Below, in pieces: positions 1 through 8,231 of a stretch of DNA of 64,000 bases; position 1 is the first letter of the stretch, and the number at the start of each line of letters is the position of its first letter. Location of the stretch: assembly GCA_025558095.1 (NCBI GenBank), contig JAIVFI010000007.1, positions 434,001 to 498,000 of the forward strand. The letters run 5' to 3'. Source of the stretch: Hyaloraphidium curvatum (lineage: Eukaryota > Monoblepharomycota > Hyaloraphidiomycetes > Hyaloraphidiales > Hyaloraphidiaceae). Below the pieces are notes generated by a model. The model was not told where the DNA came from. It saw nothing but the letters and a program-made list of their open reading frames with translations, and searched no databases. A program made the translations under genes and the position numbers.

Positions 1-566
1 ACGAGCGACAGCAGCTTGCGCGCCTCAGCAGCCGCCGACTCGGCCGTGCGCGTCTTCTTGTCGACGATCCGGTTCTCGCTCGTCGAGACGTAGAGGAAAA
101 TGGCTTCAAGCCTGCGCTCGCGTTCGGCAGCTGGCGAGAAGAGCAGGTCGAAAAGGAGTGCGACGAGGTGCCGGTAAGCGACCGAATGCGGCGACCGGTC
201 TTCGTGGTCGAGGCAAGGCCAAGCTTTCGTCACATGCACGCCGCGCGCGGCAGAGCTTTCCAATTGGAGACGTATCGAGTGACCGAGTACACTTGCATCG
301 ACGCGTCGCCCGGTGCCGATTGAGCACACGTCTACGCCAAAGCCGTGCTGGTGGGCGAGAACTTCGGGGAAGAGCCGTTCGAACGCGTCGTAGAGAGTCG
401 CAGTGTCGATGCCGCGGAGGGGGGAGGGCCCCGAGGACTTTTGCGCCTCCAAGGCTCCGAGCCCGAAGGACGAGTCGTCGTCCTCTTCAGCATCCGAGCT
501 CCAGGCCGAGGGCGGTCCATCGGAGCCCAAATCGCTCCCTGCGTCGTCGGCCGCGTCGCCGGTCAT
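1..566 (-). CDS. Unknown acidic-N-terminus protein, 3' end cut off
   Basis: An uninterrupted minus-strand frame runs from an ATG at 566 to the window edge, giving about 188 residues without a stop. An in-frame stop lies just upstream of this ATG. The first 45 residues are rich in Asp, Ser and Gly (a run reading AEEDDDSSFG). A more ordinary region follows (LYDAFERLFPEVL), then a Leu-rich helix (RHLVALLFDLLFS) and a charged stretch. Coding in this frame looks real because hydrophobic and charged residues are spaced as in helices. A short intron between about 200 and 300 cannot be excluded, since that part is less protein-like. I do not recognise the family. It is divergent from the SDR gene at 733, leaving about 165 bp of shared upstream DNA. 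Confidence 0.5.
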   Translation of the reverse strand, partial: MTGDAADDAGSDLGSDGPPSAWSSDAEEDDDSSFGLGALEAQKSSGPSPLRGIDTATLYDAFERLFPEVLAHQHGFGVDVCSIGTGRRVDASVLGHSIRLQLESSAARGVHVTKAWPCLDHEDRSPHSVAYRHLVALLFDLLFSPAAERERRLEAIFLYVSTSENRIVDKKTRTAESAAAEARKLLSL

Positions 567-732
567 TTTGGACGGGGAAAGCGCGTTGAGAGAATTCTCA
601 ACTGGAAATTGAGAACTTGGAAACGATCCGCGATCCGACGTCAACAGGGAGACAGCACCAACCCTCGTTCCATTCTTCGCGGGCGAACGGTCGGCGACCA
701 GCTCCAGGACTCACTCCGACCCGGGAATCCGA

Positions 733-1467
733 ATGAAAGTCGCAATCACGGGAGCGTCGCGTCCGCGGGGCATTGGTTTCGCCATCGCAACGGCCTTTAC
801 GCATCAGGCCGCACCTTGCCACCTACTGCTCGCCGCTCGGACAAAGGACGCGCTCGAAGCACGAGCGGCGGAGCTCGGCGCTCTGGGATTGCGCTCCGGG
901 ACTCACGCGGACGCGTTCGCGGCCGATTTGTCGACAAAGGAGGGCGCACAGGGGTTCGCCGAATTCGTGCTGACACGGGGCCGGCCTGGGCCCCCGGACG
1001 TACTCGTGAACAACTCCGGGAGCTACGTGCCGGGCACCACATCGGACGAGCCGGAGGGTGCCCTGCGGCGGATGCTGGAGGCCAACCTTTTGGGGGCGTA
1101 CGAGCTGACGCGGGCACTTCTGCCTTCGATGGTGGAGCGGGGATCGGGGCTGATCGTGAACGTGTGCTCGGTCGCCTCGCTGCGCGGCTTTTCCAATGGG
1201 GGCTCGTACTCGATAGCCAAGCACGCCCTCGCCGGGTTCTCGCGAAATCTGCGCGAGGAAACCAAGGGGACGGGCGTCAAGGTGACTGCGATCTACCCCG
1301 GCGCGACGCTGACAGAGTCCTGGGACCAGGAAGGTGTGGGGGCCTTTGACGGTCGGCCGATCATGGAGCCGCGGGATGTGGCAGCGATGATCGTGTGCCT
1401 GGCAAACCTTTCCCCGGGATCGGTGGTCGAGGAGATCGTAATGCGGCCGCAGGGAGGCGATCTGTAG
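733..1467 (+). CDS. Short-chain dehydrogenase/reductase (SDR)
   Basis: This is an intronless 244-residue protein of the classical SDR size. The Rossmann nucleotide-binding motif TGASRPRGIG is at residues 6-15. The NNSG motif is at 93-96. The catalytic Ser is near 146, and the YxxxK pair is Tyr159 and Lys163. A PG motif follows the active site (IYPGATLT). These features indicate an NAD(P)H-dependent oxidoreductase acting on a small carbonyl or alcohol substrate in the cytosol. The substrate cannot be read from the sequence. The ATG at 733 starts directly at the first beta strand, so the start is secure. Confidence in the fold is high; specificity is unknown. Confidence 0.9.
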   Translation: MKVAITGASRPRGIGFAIATAFTHQAAPCHLLLAARTKDALEARAAELGALGLRSGTHADAFAADLSTKEGAQGFAEFVLTRGRPGPPDVLVNNSGSYVPGTTSDEPEGALRRMLEANLLGAYELTRALLPSMVERGSGLIVNVCSVASLRGFSNGGSYSIAKHALAGFSRNLREETKGTGVKVTAIYPGATLTESWDQEGVGAFDGRPIMEPRDVAAMIVCLANLSPGSVVEEIVMRPQGGDL

Positions 1468-1836
1468 TTTCTTACAGTTACGCTACGTTACTTGCGCTTA
1501 CGGTCATTTCGGAAACGATCAGATGTGTGGTGCGCGATCGCGGCGAAGGCGTCCGAAGGAGGCGCAAGCGTCTGCGCCGGAGGTCACCCAACCGCGGTAA
1601 GTCCCCCGGGCGGATCCGGCGCCTTGAAGTTTGCTGTTTGGATGCATAGCACCGTCCACGTGGGTACTCGAGCTCCGAGGAGCTGCGTAGCGTGCGGAAA
1701 TGCGATTGGATTGCGAGGGAAGGCCCGAGAGTTTTCCAAGGGACCCGGGGCTCTCAAAAGCGGGCCGCCGCCGCCGCAAGCCGCACCCGCCCCTGTCGCC
1801 CGAAACTCCGAACTCGCCATCCCCGCTTCGCAAGCA
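1468..1836. other. Non-coding spacer with upstream-open frame
   Basis: The frame of the next gene is open from about 1492, but its residues here are not protein-like and the first convincing Met is at 1837. This stretch most likely holds the promoter and 5' leader of the BAG gene. I see no other feature in it. Confidence 0.5.
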
Positions 1837-3579
1837 ATGTCGTTCTTCGGATTCCCGCAGTACGGCTATCCCTCCGGCTTCGGCTACCCGGCCGGGGGAT
1901 ACTACGACGACGATGACGACTGGGGAGCTCCCCGGCGCCCTCCGCGTCGCCCGCAGTTTCCCCCTTCCCCGTTCGGCGCGTATCCGTCCTACGAGGACGC
2001 CGTGCGCGCGCAGCAGTACGGCCAGCGCCCGCCTCAGCAGCGCCAGCAACGGCCGCCGTCGCACCCCCAGCAGAGGCAGCCCGCCCCGCCGAGCCGACCC
2101 GCTCCCCAGCAGCCGCGCACCCAGCACGCGCCGCAGCAGGCACACGCCCAGCAGGCTCCTAAGCCCGCACAGGCCCCGAAACCCGCCCCCGAGCAACCCC
2201 CGCCGAGGCCGTCCAGGCCGGCGCCCTCGCCCGACGACGCCGCGCGCAAGATCCAGAAGGAGTTCAAGGTGCACCAGCTGCGCGAGGGCGTCGCAAGCCA
2301 CCTGCCCGCGCTGGCGCAGCTGCAGAAGATCCAGGCCAAGATGACCGAGCTGATGGACACGTACTACGCCGAAGCGATGGGCACGGATCTCGTGTTCCAG
2401 CCGCCCTCGGGCGACCCCAGCAAGCTCCAGTTCACGGCAAAGGAAAACAGGCCCTTCCTCATGCTCGAGGAGAGCCTGATGCGCGTCCTCGTGGACCTCG
2501 ACGGCGTCAGCGCCGGCGGAAACCAAGAGATACGGAAAATGAGGAAGTCCTTGGTGACCGAGATCCAGGGCGTGCTCGACAGGCTGGACGCTAAGAAGCG
2601 CGGCAAGCCGCTGCCGGAGCCCGAGAGCACGGAAACCAAGGCTGAGGAGCAGCCGCAGCCCGAGGCGGAGCCGATGCAGGAGGACGTGACGCCGGCCGCC
2701 GATGAGGCGGCGGCGGAGGAGCCGCAGACGGAGGAGAAGATGGTGGAGGAGAAGCCTGCCGAGGCTGCGAAGGAGGAGGAGCGCAAGGACGCGGAGATGA
2801 AGGCGAACGAGGATCTGCCCGCGCTCGTCGACATGGACACTGTTCCGCCTTCCGAGGCCCGCAAGGCCGACGCCGTCGAGCCCGCGCCGATGGAGACAGA
2901 GACCGCGGAGGAGGCCGAGGCTGCCGAACCCGAGGCGCCAGCCGCGATCGAGCCCGAACCGGAGGAGCCCCAAGTCAAGGAGCCTGTCGCCGAACCCGTG
3001 GCCGAAGCCGCCAAGGCCGCTGAGCCCATGGAGGAGGAAGCTCCCAAGCCGCCGCAGCACTCCTCTCCGCACAAGAAGCATCACCACCACCACGAGCACC
3101 GGCACAACAAACCCTCTATGCCTCCGCAGCAAAAGTACGCCCCACCTCCCGGCCCTCCGCCGCAGCTCAAGCCCGCCAACGCGCTCCACCGCAACCGGAG
3201 CCAGCCCCCGCCAACCTCCCCCGAAGCCGCGGTCCCGCCGGGCCTCGCGCCCGGCCAGCACGCCCACCCCGCGCAGCAGTTCCACCAGCAGGCCTTCCCC
3301 TTCTCCTACTCGGTCCGCCCGCCGGCGGACGAACCCGAGGTGGTCTACAGGCGGATGCCTTCCCCCCAGCCTGGCCTGCCCCCCGGACAATATGTTTATG
3401 ACGCGTACGGAAACGCCTACCGCCGCGTGCCCAACGGCTACGAGGGGCCCTACATGCCCAGGCCGCAACCGGGAAGGCCGAGGGGGAGGCAGCAGCAGCG
3501 GGTCTACTACGACCCCGTCACCGGCGGCTACTACCGTGACGACGAAGATGAGGAGGTGCCGGATTGCAGGCTGCAATGA
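1837..3579 (+). CDS. BAG-domain co-chaperone
   Basis: The protein has 580 residues and no introns. It opens with a Phe/Tyr/Gly/Pro-rich segment (MSFFGFPQYGYPSGFGY), seen at the start of fungal BAG proteins, followed by a Gln/Pro tract. The BAG domain occupies about residues 134-256. It begins with an IQ-like helix (AARKIQKEFKVH) and ends with helices that normally contact the Hsp70 ATPase domain (MRKSLVTEIQGVLDRLD). A Glu/Ala/Pro-rich acidic segment, a His-rich patch and a Pro/Tyr-rich tail follow. BAG proteins act as nucleotide-exchange factors for Hsp70. I chose the Met at 1837 over upstream in-frame positions because family similarity begins there. Low-complexity flanks make up more than two thirds of the protein. 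Confidence 0.82.
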   Translation: MSFFGFPQYGYPSGFGYPAGGYYDDDDDWGAPRRPPRRPQFPPSPFGAYPSYEDAVRAQQYGQRPPQQRQQRPPSHPQQRQPAPPSRPAPQQPRTQHAPQQAHAQQAPKPAQAPKPAPEQPPPRPSRPAPSPDDAARKIQKEFKVHQLREGVASHLPALAQLQKIQAKMTELMDTYYAEAMGTDLVFQPPSGDPSKLQFTAKENRPFLMLEESLMRVLVDLDGVSAGGNQEIRKMRKSLVTEIQGVLDRLDAKKRGKPLPEPESTETKAEEQPQPEAEPMQEDVTPAADEAAAEEPQTEEKMVEEKPAEAAKEEERKDAEMKANEDLPALVDMDTVPPSEARKADAVEPAPMETETAEEAEAAEPEAPAAIEPEPEEPQVKEPVAEPVAEAAKAAEPMEEEAPKPPQHSSPHKKHHHHHEHRHNKPSMPPQQKYAPPPGPPPQLKPANALHRNRSQPPPTSPEAAVPPGLAPGQHAHPAQQFHQQAFPFSYSVRPPADEPEVVYRRMPSPQPGLPPGQYVYDAYGNAYRRVPNGYEGPYMPRPQPGRPRGRQQQRVYYDPVTGGYYRDDEDEEVPDCRLQ

Positions 3580-3673
3580 GGCGCCGATGCTTTGATGTAT
3601 TGAAAAATCGCAGACCTTGGCTGCAACTTGGCGGAGCACGTCCATTTGTCCAGCCCAACTAACTACAGGCTAT

Positions 3674-4843
3674 CTACATGTCCTCCGTGCTCCAGGCATA
3701 AGCCGCCTCGGCTTTGCTCGCCTGCTCGTTGCGCATCTCAAACAGTTTCTTCTCGAAGCCGTTGTCCCGCTGCACGCCGTCCCATCGGTACCCGGGGAGG
3801 ATGCCGAAGCGGTTCGGCGGCGGCGGCGGCCCCTTGTACAGCGGGCGCAGCGTCTTCTTCCGCTTCTTGACGAGCCCGGCCATGGGGTCGCCCCAGCGGT
3901 CGCGGTCCATGAGGTCCTCGTTCATCTCCCTGTCGTCCGCATACCGCGCGAGCGGCTTCGCCGCCTCCCTGGCGTACGCCAGCGCGGATTCCTCCTTTTC
4001 GCGCTCCTGGGCAAGCCCCTTGCCCCATGCCATCTTGGCTTCCTCCTCGGCCTCCTTGCGGCGCTGTTCCGCCAGCTCCTCGGCGCGCCGGGTCGCCATG
4101 TCCACCTTGCGGCCCGACTTTTCGCGGTACACCGTCGCGGCGTTGCGCCCGCTCTCGTGCGAGGAAAGAGCGGAGAGCCTCTTCATCTCCTCTGTCCGCC
4201 GCTTCTCGGCTTCGCGCCGGAGGTCCGCGGCCTTTTGCAGGCCCGCGGCGCTGCCGTCGGCCATCCTGGGCCCGGAATCCCCGGCCCCGGCGGGCGAAGG
4301 CGAGCGGCTATCATGCCGCCGCCGCCGTTTGGTGCCGGGCGGGGACGGAGACCTGCTGTCGTGCCGCCGCTTGGGCTCCGGGCTCCGCCGCGCTCCGTCG
4401 CCGTCGCTGTCCGAATCGTGCCTCCTCCGACGCGGCGGTGACCTCTGCCGCCCGCCGTCGTCCTCATCGTCCGTGTCGTGCCTCCGTCCGCGGCCCCGAA
4501 GCTCGCCCTCGCCGTCTGAATCGGCGCCTCCGAGCCCGGGCTGGACCGTCTGCCACCCCGCCTCGTCGAACCGCTTGAACTTCGGCCCCTCGTCCTCATC
4601 CTCCGACTCTTCCTCGACCTTTGTCAGCACATTGTCGCCCAGCAGGTCCTCCAGGTCGTCCCGCGCCGCGTTGTCCTCGCGCGATGCCTTCCAGGCGTCG
4701 TCCGCGTCCTCGTCGACGATGCCGACCGTCGCGCCGGCCACCTGCTTCGGCCGCTTCTTCTTCTTCTTCTTGCGCTCCACCGACTCGGAGATGTCGTCCC
4801 CCGGGTTCAGATACTTCGCGAGCAGGTATTCCTTACTCGCCAT
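3674..4843 (-). CDS. BUD13: Pre-mRNA-splicing factor BUD13/CWC26
   Basis: This is a single-exon, 389-residue protein. The N-terminus (MASKEYLLAKYL) and a Lys-rich KKKKKKRPK patch match the BUD13 start. The middle is rich in Arg, Asp and Ser (RS/RD type). The C-terminal half carries the conserved block MNEDLMDRDRWGDPM, then PPNRFGILPGYRWDGV and NGFEKKLFEMRN. In yeast and humans this region forms the retention-and-splicing (RES) complex with Pml1 and Snu17. The product should be a nuclear spliceosome component that acts on Bact complexes and helps retain unspliced RNA. An upstream in-frame Met exists at 4876, but family similarity starts at 4843. The gene ends tail-to-tail with the BAG gene. 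Confidence 0.93.
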   Translation of the reverse strand: MASKEYLLAKYLNPGDDISESVERKKKKKKRPKQVAGATVGIVDEDADDAWKASREDNAARDDLEDLLGDNVLTKVEEESEDEDEGPKFKRFDEAGWQTVQPGLGGADSDGEGELRGRGRRHDTDDEDDGGRQRSPPRRRRHDSDSDGDGARRSPEPKRRHDSRSPSPPGTKRRRRHDSRSPSPAGAGDSGPRMADGSAAGLQKAADLRREAEKRRTEEMKRLSALSSHESGRNAATVYREKSGRKVDMATRRAEELAEQRRKEAEEEAKMAWGKGLAQEREKEESALAYAREAAKPLARYADDREMNEDLMDRDRWGDPMAGLVKKRKKTLRPLYKGPPPPPNRFGILPGYRWDGVQRDNGFEKKLFEMRNEQASKAEAAYAWSTEDM

Positions 4844-5075
4844 ATCGTTCCGGCGCCGGTCGCACGCCCGGGCCAATCCCGCCGAATCGAGTCCGCAGCA
4901 GGGTTCGACGCTGTCTGCGGGCCTTCACGCACGCGTCCCGCGTCCAGCTGTCGCCTTGGAGCGAGCTGCGCAGGGGAATAAGGTGATTGCGCGTGCGGGC
5001 GGGCCGGCCGGAGATCGTTGACGGGCCGGCTCTCGCCAAACAGGCGAAACGGACGCTACCCCCTTTCCACCGCCG

Positions 5076-6432
5076 ATGGCTTCATCGGCAAATGGAAACG
5101 GCGATGTTGAACTTACGGGGACCGCGCCATCGGCCGTCGCGTCGGCGGCGACGCTGACGTCTCCGGAACCTGCTCTTCTGCACTCTAACGGGGCGGCTGC
5201 CCAGGGGGCCAAAGCGCCGCCAAAGCCGCCGCAGCCGTCTGCTACCGAGATACAACGGCTGGTCGACCGATACGTGCAGACGTTCCGATTGTGCTACTAC
5301 AAAGAGACGAGCTTCCATGCCTCGCCGCAGGACCCGGAGCTGCGGAAGGGGGCCAACGCCTGGAAGAGGCTCACGGCCTGGCAGCGGCCCTTCCACTGGA
5401 TGTTCCTCCTGATGCTCTTCACCTGGATAACGACGACGGTGGTGTTCTTCGGGATTTCTGGCTGGTTCATCTCCCCGGTTCCGGCGCGGAACGGGGTAAT
5501 GATCTTCCTCGCGGTGCTACATGCCGTGCAGCTGGCCTGCACGGTGCATGTGACAACGGTGAACAACGAGGACAAAAGGGTGCTGGCCGAGGGGAAGCCG
5601 CGGGACCTGGACTACCTGAAACAGCGGGGCGTGCCGGTTGTCTACGAGGGCTTTTGCGGAGTCTGCCAGCTGGAAGTGTACGTCTGCCGCCGGGTCACAT
5701 CTTGCATCCGAGTCACGGGTCGGCTCCCTAGGCTTCCGCAGACACGACATTGCAAGCTGTGTAACAAGTGCATAGCGTGAGGATCCTCGTCGCGGCGGGA
5801 TGGAAGCCTGGTTCTCACCCCCCGTTCTAGTGTTTACGACCACCACTGCGTCTATCTCAACGCGTGCATTGGCCAAGCCAACTACGGGTGAGATCCATGT
5901 GGAGCCGCACATGTCAACATGGTCTGACTTCTTTCAACCAAAAGCTCCTTTTTTGTGGTGCTCCTTCTCTCCTTCCTGGTTACGGGCTTCAACGCGGGCT
6001 GGTCCCTCTATTGCTTCTCTGTCTGCTTCATCGACCCGGAGCGCGCGCGAACTTCCCGTGAGAGCCGATCGGTGTCGTCTCCAACTGCTGGAGCTCACGG
6101 CGCGTTTTTCAGTGCCCTATAATAATCCGAACGCGATCTACGCGGCATACGTCCTGCTGCCCTTTCAGGGTCTGCTGGACGGTGTTGCAATGTCGCTTGT
6201 GGGCCTTCTGCTTCAGTTCCACATTGCGTTGTGTGAGTATCCTCCTTTCCTGTCCTGGGAGAAACGATGCTGAAGACACGTTCCGCATACAACAGGGGAC
6301 CAGAATCTGACCACGCACGAGTACTCAAACCAGGTACCGCCAAAGCGACCGAGGCTTTACAGGCGAATATGGAACCGGCTTACGGAGCAAGGGGAGGCGA
6401 AGTCGGCAATTTATGGATCGTCGGCGGCATGA
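5076..6432 (+). CDS. DHHC-type protein S-palmitoyltransferase
   Basis: Six exons are rebuilt by removing introns 5678-5731, 5777-5830, 5888-5944, 6058-6112 and 6233-6295 (54-63 nt). The spliced frame is 357 residues and exactly divisible by three. Splicing restores the Cys-rich domain with its usual spacing (C-x2-C-x9-HC-x2-C) and the active site DHHCVYLNACIG near residue 220. Two hydrophobic segments precede it (about residues 105-160) and two follow, giving the four-span topology of the family. A short basic cytosolic tail ends the protein. The enzyme transfers palmitate from CoA to cysteines of membrane-associated substrates, passing through an acyl-Cys in the DHHC motif. It differs from typical members in having LPQTRHC before DHHC. 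Substrates are unknown. Confidence 0.93.
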
Positions 6433-6525
6433 CAGTAGCGATACAGTGTTGCGACGTGGAAGTGGAGGCATGGGAGATGTGCGATGTGCGACGTGCAAAC
6501 AGAATCAATTCCATCAAAAGCAGAA

Positions 6526-7379
6526 TCAGCCAATGTCCATGGCGTTCTCCGTCTGGTCCACCGCCCCTTCCTCTTCCTCCGCAGCCGCCTCTATCGGCGT
6601 GACGACAGAAGCTATTGGCTTCTCCAGGTCCCTGGCCGCTTCCTCCTCGGCCCGCTGCTTGCTTTCCGCAATGATTGTCCGAAGCTGCTGAGCAACGCAG
6701 AGAAGCGACGTAAACTGCTTCTTCCTCAGCTCCCATTCGTCGTCGAGCTGCTTTCCTTCCTTCAGCAGCAGGTTCAGCTCCTCCTGCAGCTGCTGGATCT
6801 GGCGCTCGTTCTCTCTCCGCTCCGGGATCTTGAGGATCTTCTTCGCCAGCTCGTCGTACTCGGCCTTGTTCTTCCGCTCCTCCTGTGCCCGCTCGAGGCG
6901 CCTCTTCAGGCCTTCTATCTCGTCCTTGGCGGCCTGCATGTCCCCTTCGATCCTCGCCTGTTCGTGCCGGTAGCGATCGACCTCCCGAGAAACCATGCGA
7001 GACGTGTAGCGGTTCTTCAAAGAAGCTATTCGCAGATCGTCCACCTCCTTGAGGCATATGTCGAGAGCAAGACGCCTGGAATGCCGAATGCAGTCGGACA
7101 CGGTGCTTCACGGCCCGCAGGCCCGGCCACCCACGCTTCCTCCAGCTTGTTCTCCCGCAGAAACTTTTGAAACAGAGTAAACTGTTTCATGAGGCCCTTT
7201 CGCGGCCTCTCATTGGCCACCAGCCGCAAGTGGATCAGCGTGTCTGGCCCCGTGTGTCCGACGCGTCAAGCGGGCTCAAAGAAGACATCGCGGCGGAGAC
7301 CACCTTCATCGGTAATGTCTGGAAGCTGGAGCGCCTCTCCAGCGTATTTGGACTGTATCGGCGAGGGCTCAATCTCCAT
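6526..7379 (-). CDS. THOC7: THO complex subunit 7
   Basis: Three exons (7379-7304, 7243-7135, 7075-6526) with introns of 60 and 59 nt give 244 residues. The N-terminal half contains the family block LIHLRLVANERPRKGLMKQF and a following helix. The remainder is a long coiled coil (KNRYTSRMVSREVDRYRHEQ onward), and the tail is acidic. THOC7 is a structural subunit of the THO/TREX complex, which couples transcription to mRNA packaging and export in the nucleus. The start is the ATG at 7379, whose reading frame needs the first intron to avoid a stop at about 7255. It is head-to-head with the protease gene at 7443, so 63 bp must serve both directions. Confidence 0.88.
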
Positions 7380-7442
7380 CGCGAGGTCCTTCGTCGGAGG
7401 TGACAAGCGCGGCGGTGATCACGACGACGTTGTCTTCGAACG

Positions 7443-8189
7443 ATGCCGCGCCCGGAAGACGCGATCGTTCTCGAGTACGGAGACGTGGTTCTCCGGAAGG
7501 CGGATCTGCACACGCTCGAGGATCGGCAGACGTTCCTGACGGACACAGTCATCGAGTACGCCATGGAAAGGCTGGAACTGGAGGGCACCACGAGTCGAAA
7601 CCGTTCCTGGCGCGTGAAGCTGCTCCGTCCCTCGATGGTGCACCTTTTGGCCCATTCTTCTATCGATTCGACGGACGTCGCGAGCCTCCTGGGCCTGACC
7701 CTGCTGGGTGCGAACTCGGACGCCACGGACCAGGCAATCTTTCTCCCATGCAACGACCAGTCTCGCAATGCGGTCGGTGGAACGCATTGGTCCCTCCTGG
7801 TGCTCCATGAGCGTTGCCGCGACGGAGCTCATGAATTTGTCTATCGATACTACGACTCCATGAATAGTTACAACGAGCCCAGCGCGCAGAGGGTGCGAAA
7901 TCGATTGTCCTCTGCGCTCGCGTCGACTTCCACGGACTCGGACACACTCGTGATGCTTCGCAAAGCATCCTTTGCGTCCATGGTCTGCCCTCAGCAGGCG
8001 AACGGATTCGATTGCGGCATCTTCCTTGTCGCGTTTGTTCAGGAACTCGTGGGCCGAATCGCCCACGGCGCAACAGACATTGACACCATGTGGGAGTTGG
8101 CGTCGTGGACAGTGGAGCCAACGGATGTGGTCAGCGAACTGCTGAAGGCCATTCGGAATGAGCCCGTGATCGTCAAACCCGGAACGTGA
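7443..8189 (+). CDS. NEDD8-specific protease (SENP8/NEDP1 type, ULP1 family)
   Basis: This is a 248-residue, intronless C48-family cysteine protease. The catalytic triad is visible: His115 in GGTHWSLLV, Asp138 in YYDSM, and Cys191 in NGFDCGIF. Oxyanion Gln185 lies just before it (CPQQ). The absence of a long N-terminal extension and the compact size match SENP8/DEN1, which processes NEDD8 and removes it from cullins, rather than the larger SUMO proteases ULP1/SENP1. The assignment to NEDD8 rests on size and overall pattern, so a SUMO-directed role remains possible. It shares a 63-bp divergent promoter with THOC7. Confidence 0.88.
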   Translation: MPRPEDAIVLEYGDVVLRKADLHTLEDRQTFLTDTVIEYAMERLELEGTTSRNRSWRVKLLRPSMVHLLAHSSIDSTDVASLLGLTLLGANSDATDQAIFLPCNDQSRNAVGGTHWSLLVLHERCRDGAHEFVYRYYDSMNSYNEPSAQRVRNRLSSALASTSTDSDTLVMLRKASFASMVCPQQANGFDCGIFLVAFVQELVGRIAHGATDIDTMWELASWTVEPTDVVSELLKAIRNEPVIVKPGT

Positions 8190-8231
8190 TCCCAATACTA
8201 TGCAACAAAAACCAATGAATGAATCTAGCGC

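Noticed and set aside
1519-3645. Minus-strand open frame of 708 codons
   Set aside because: It is the complement of the BAG gene, with Leu/Arg/Gly runs produced by GC-rich codons.
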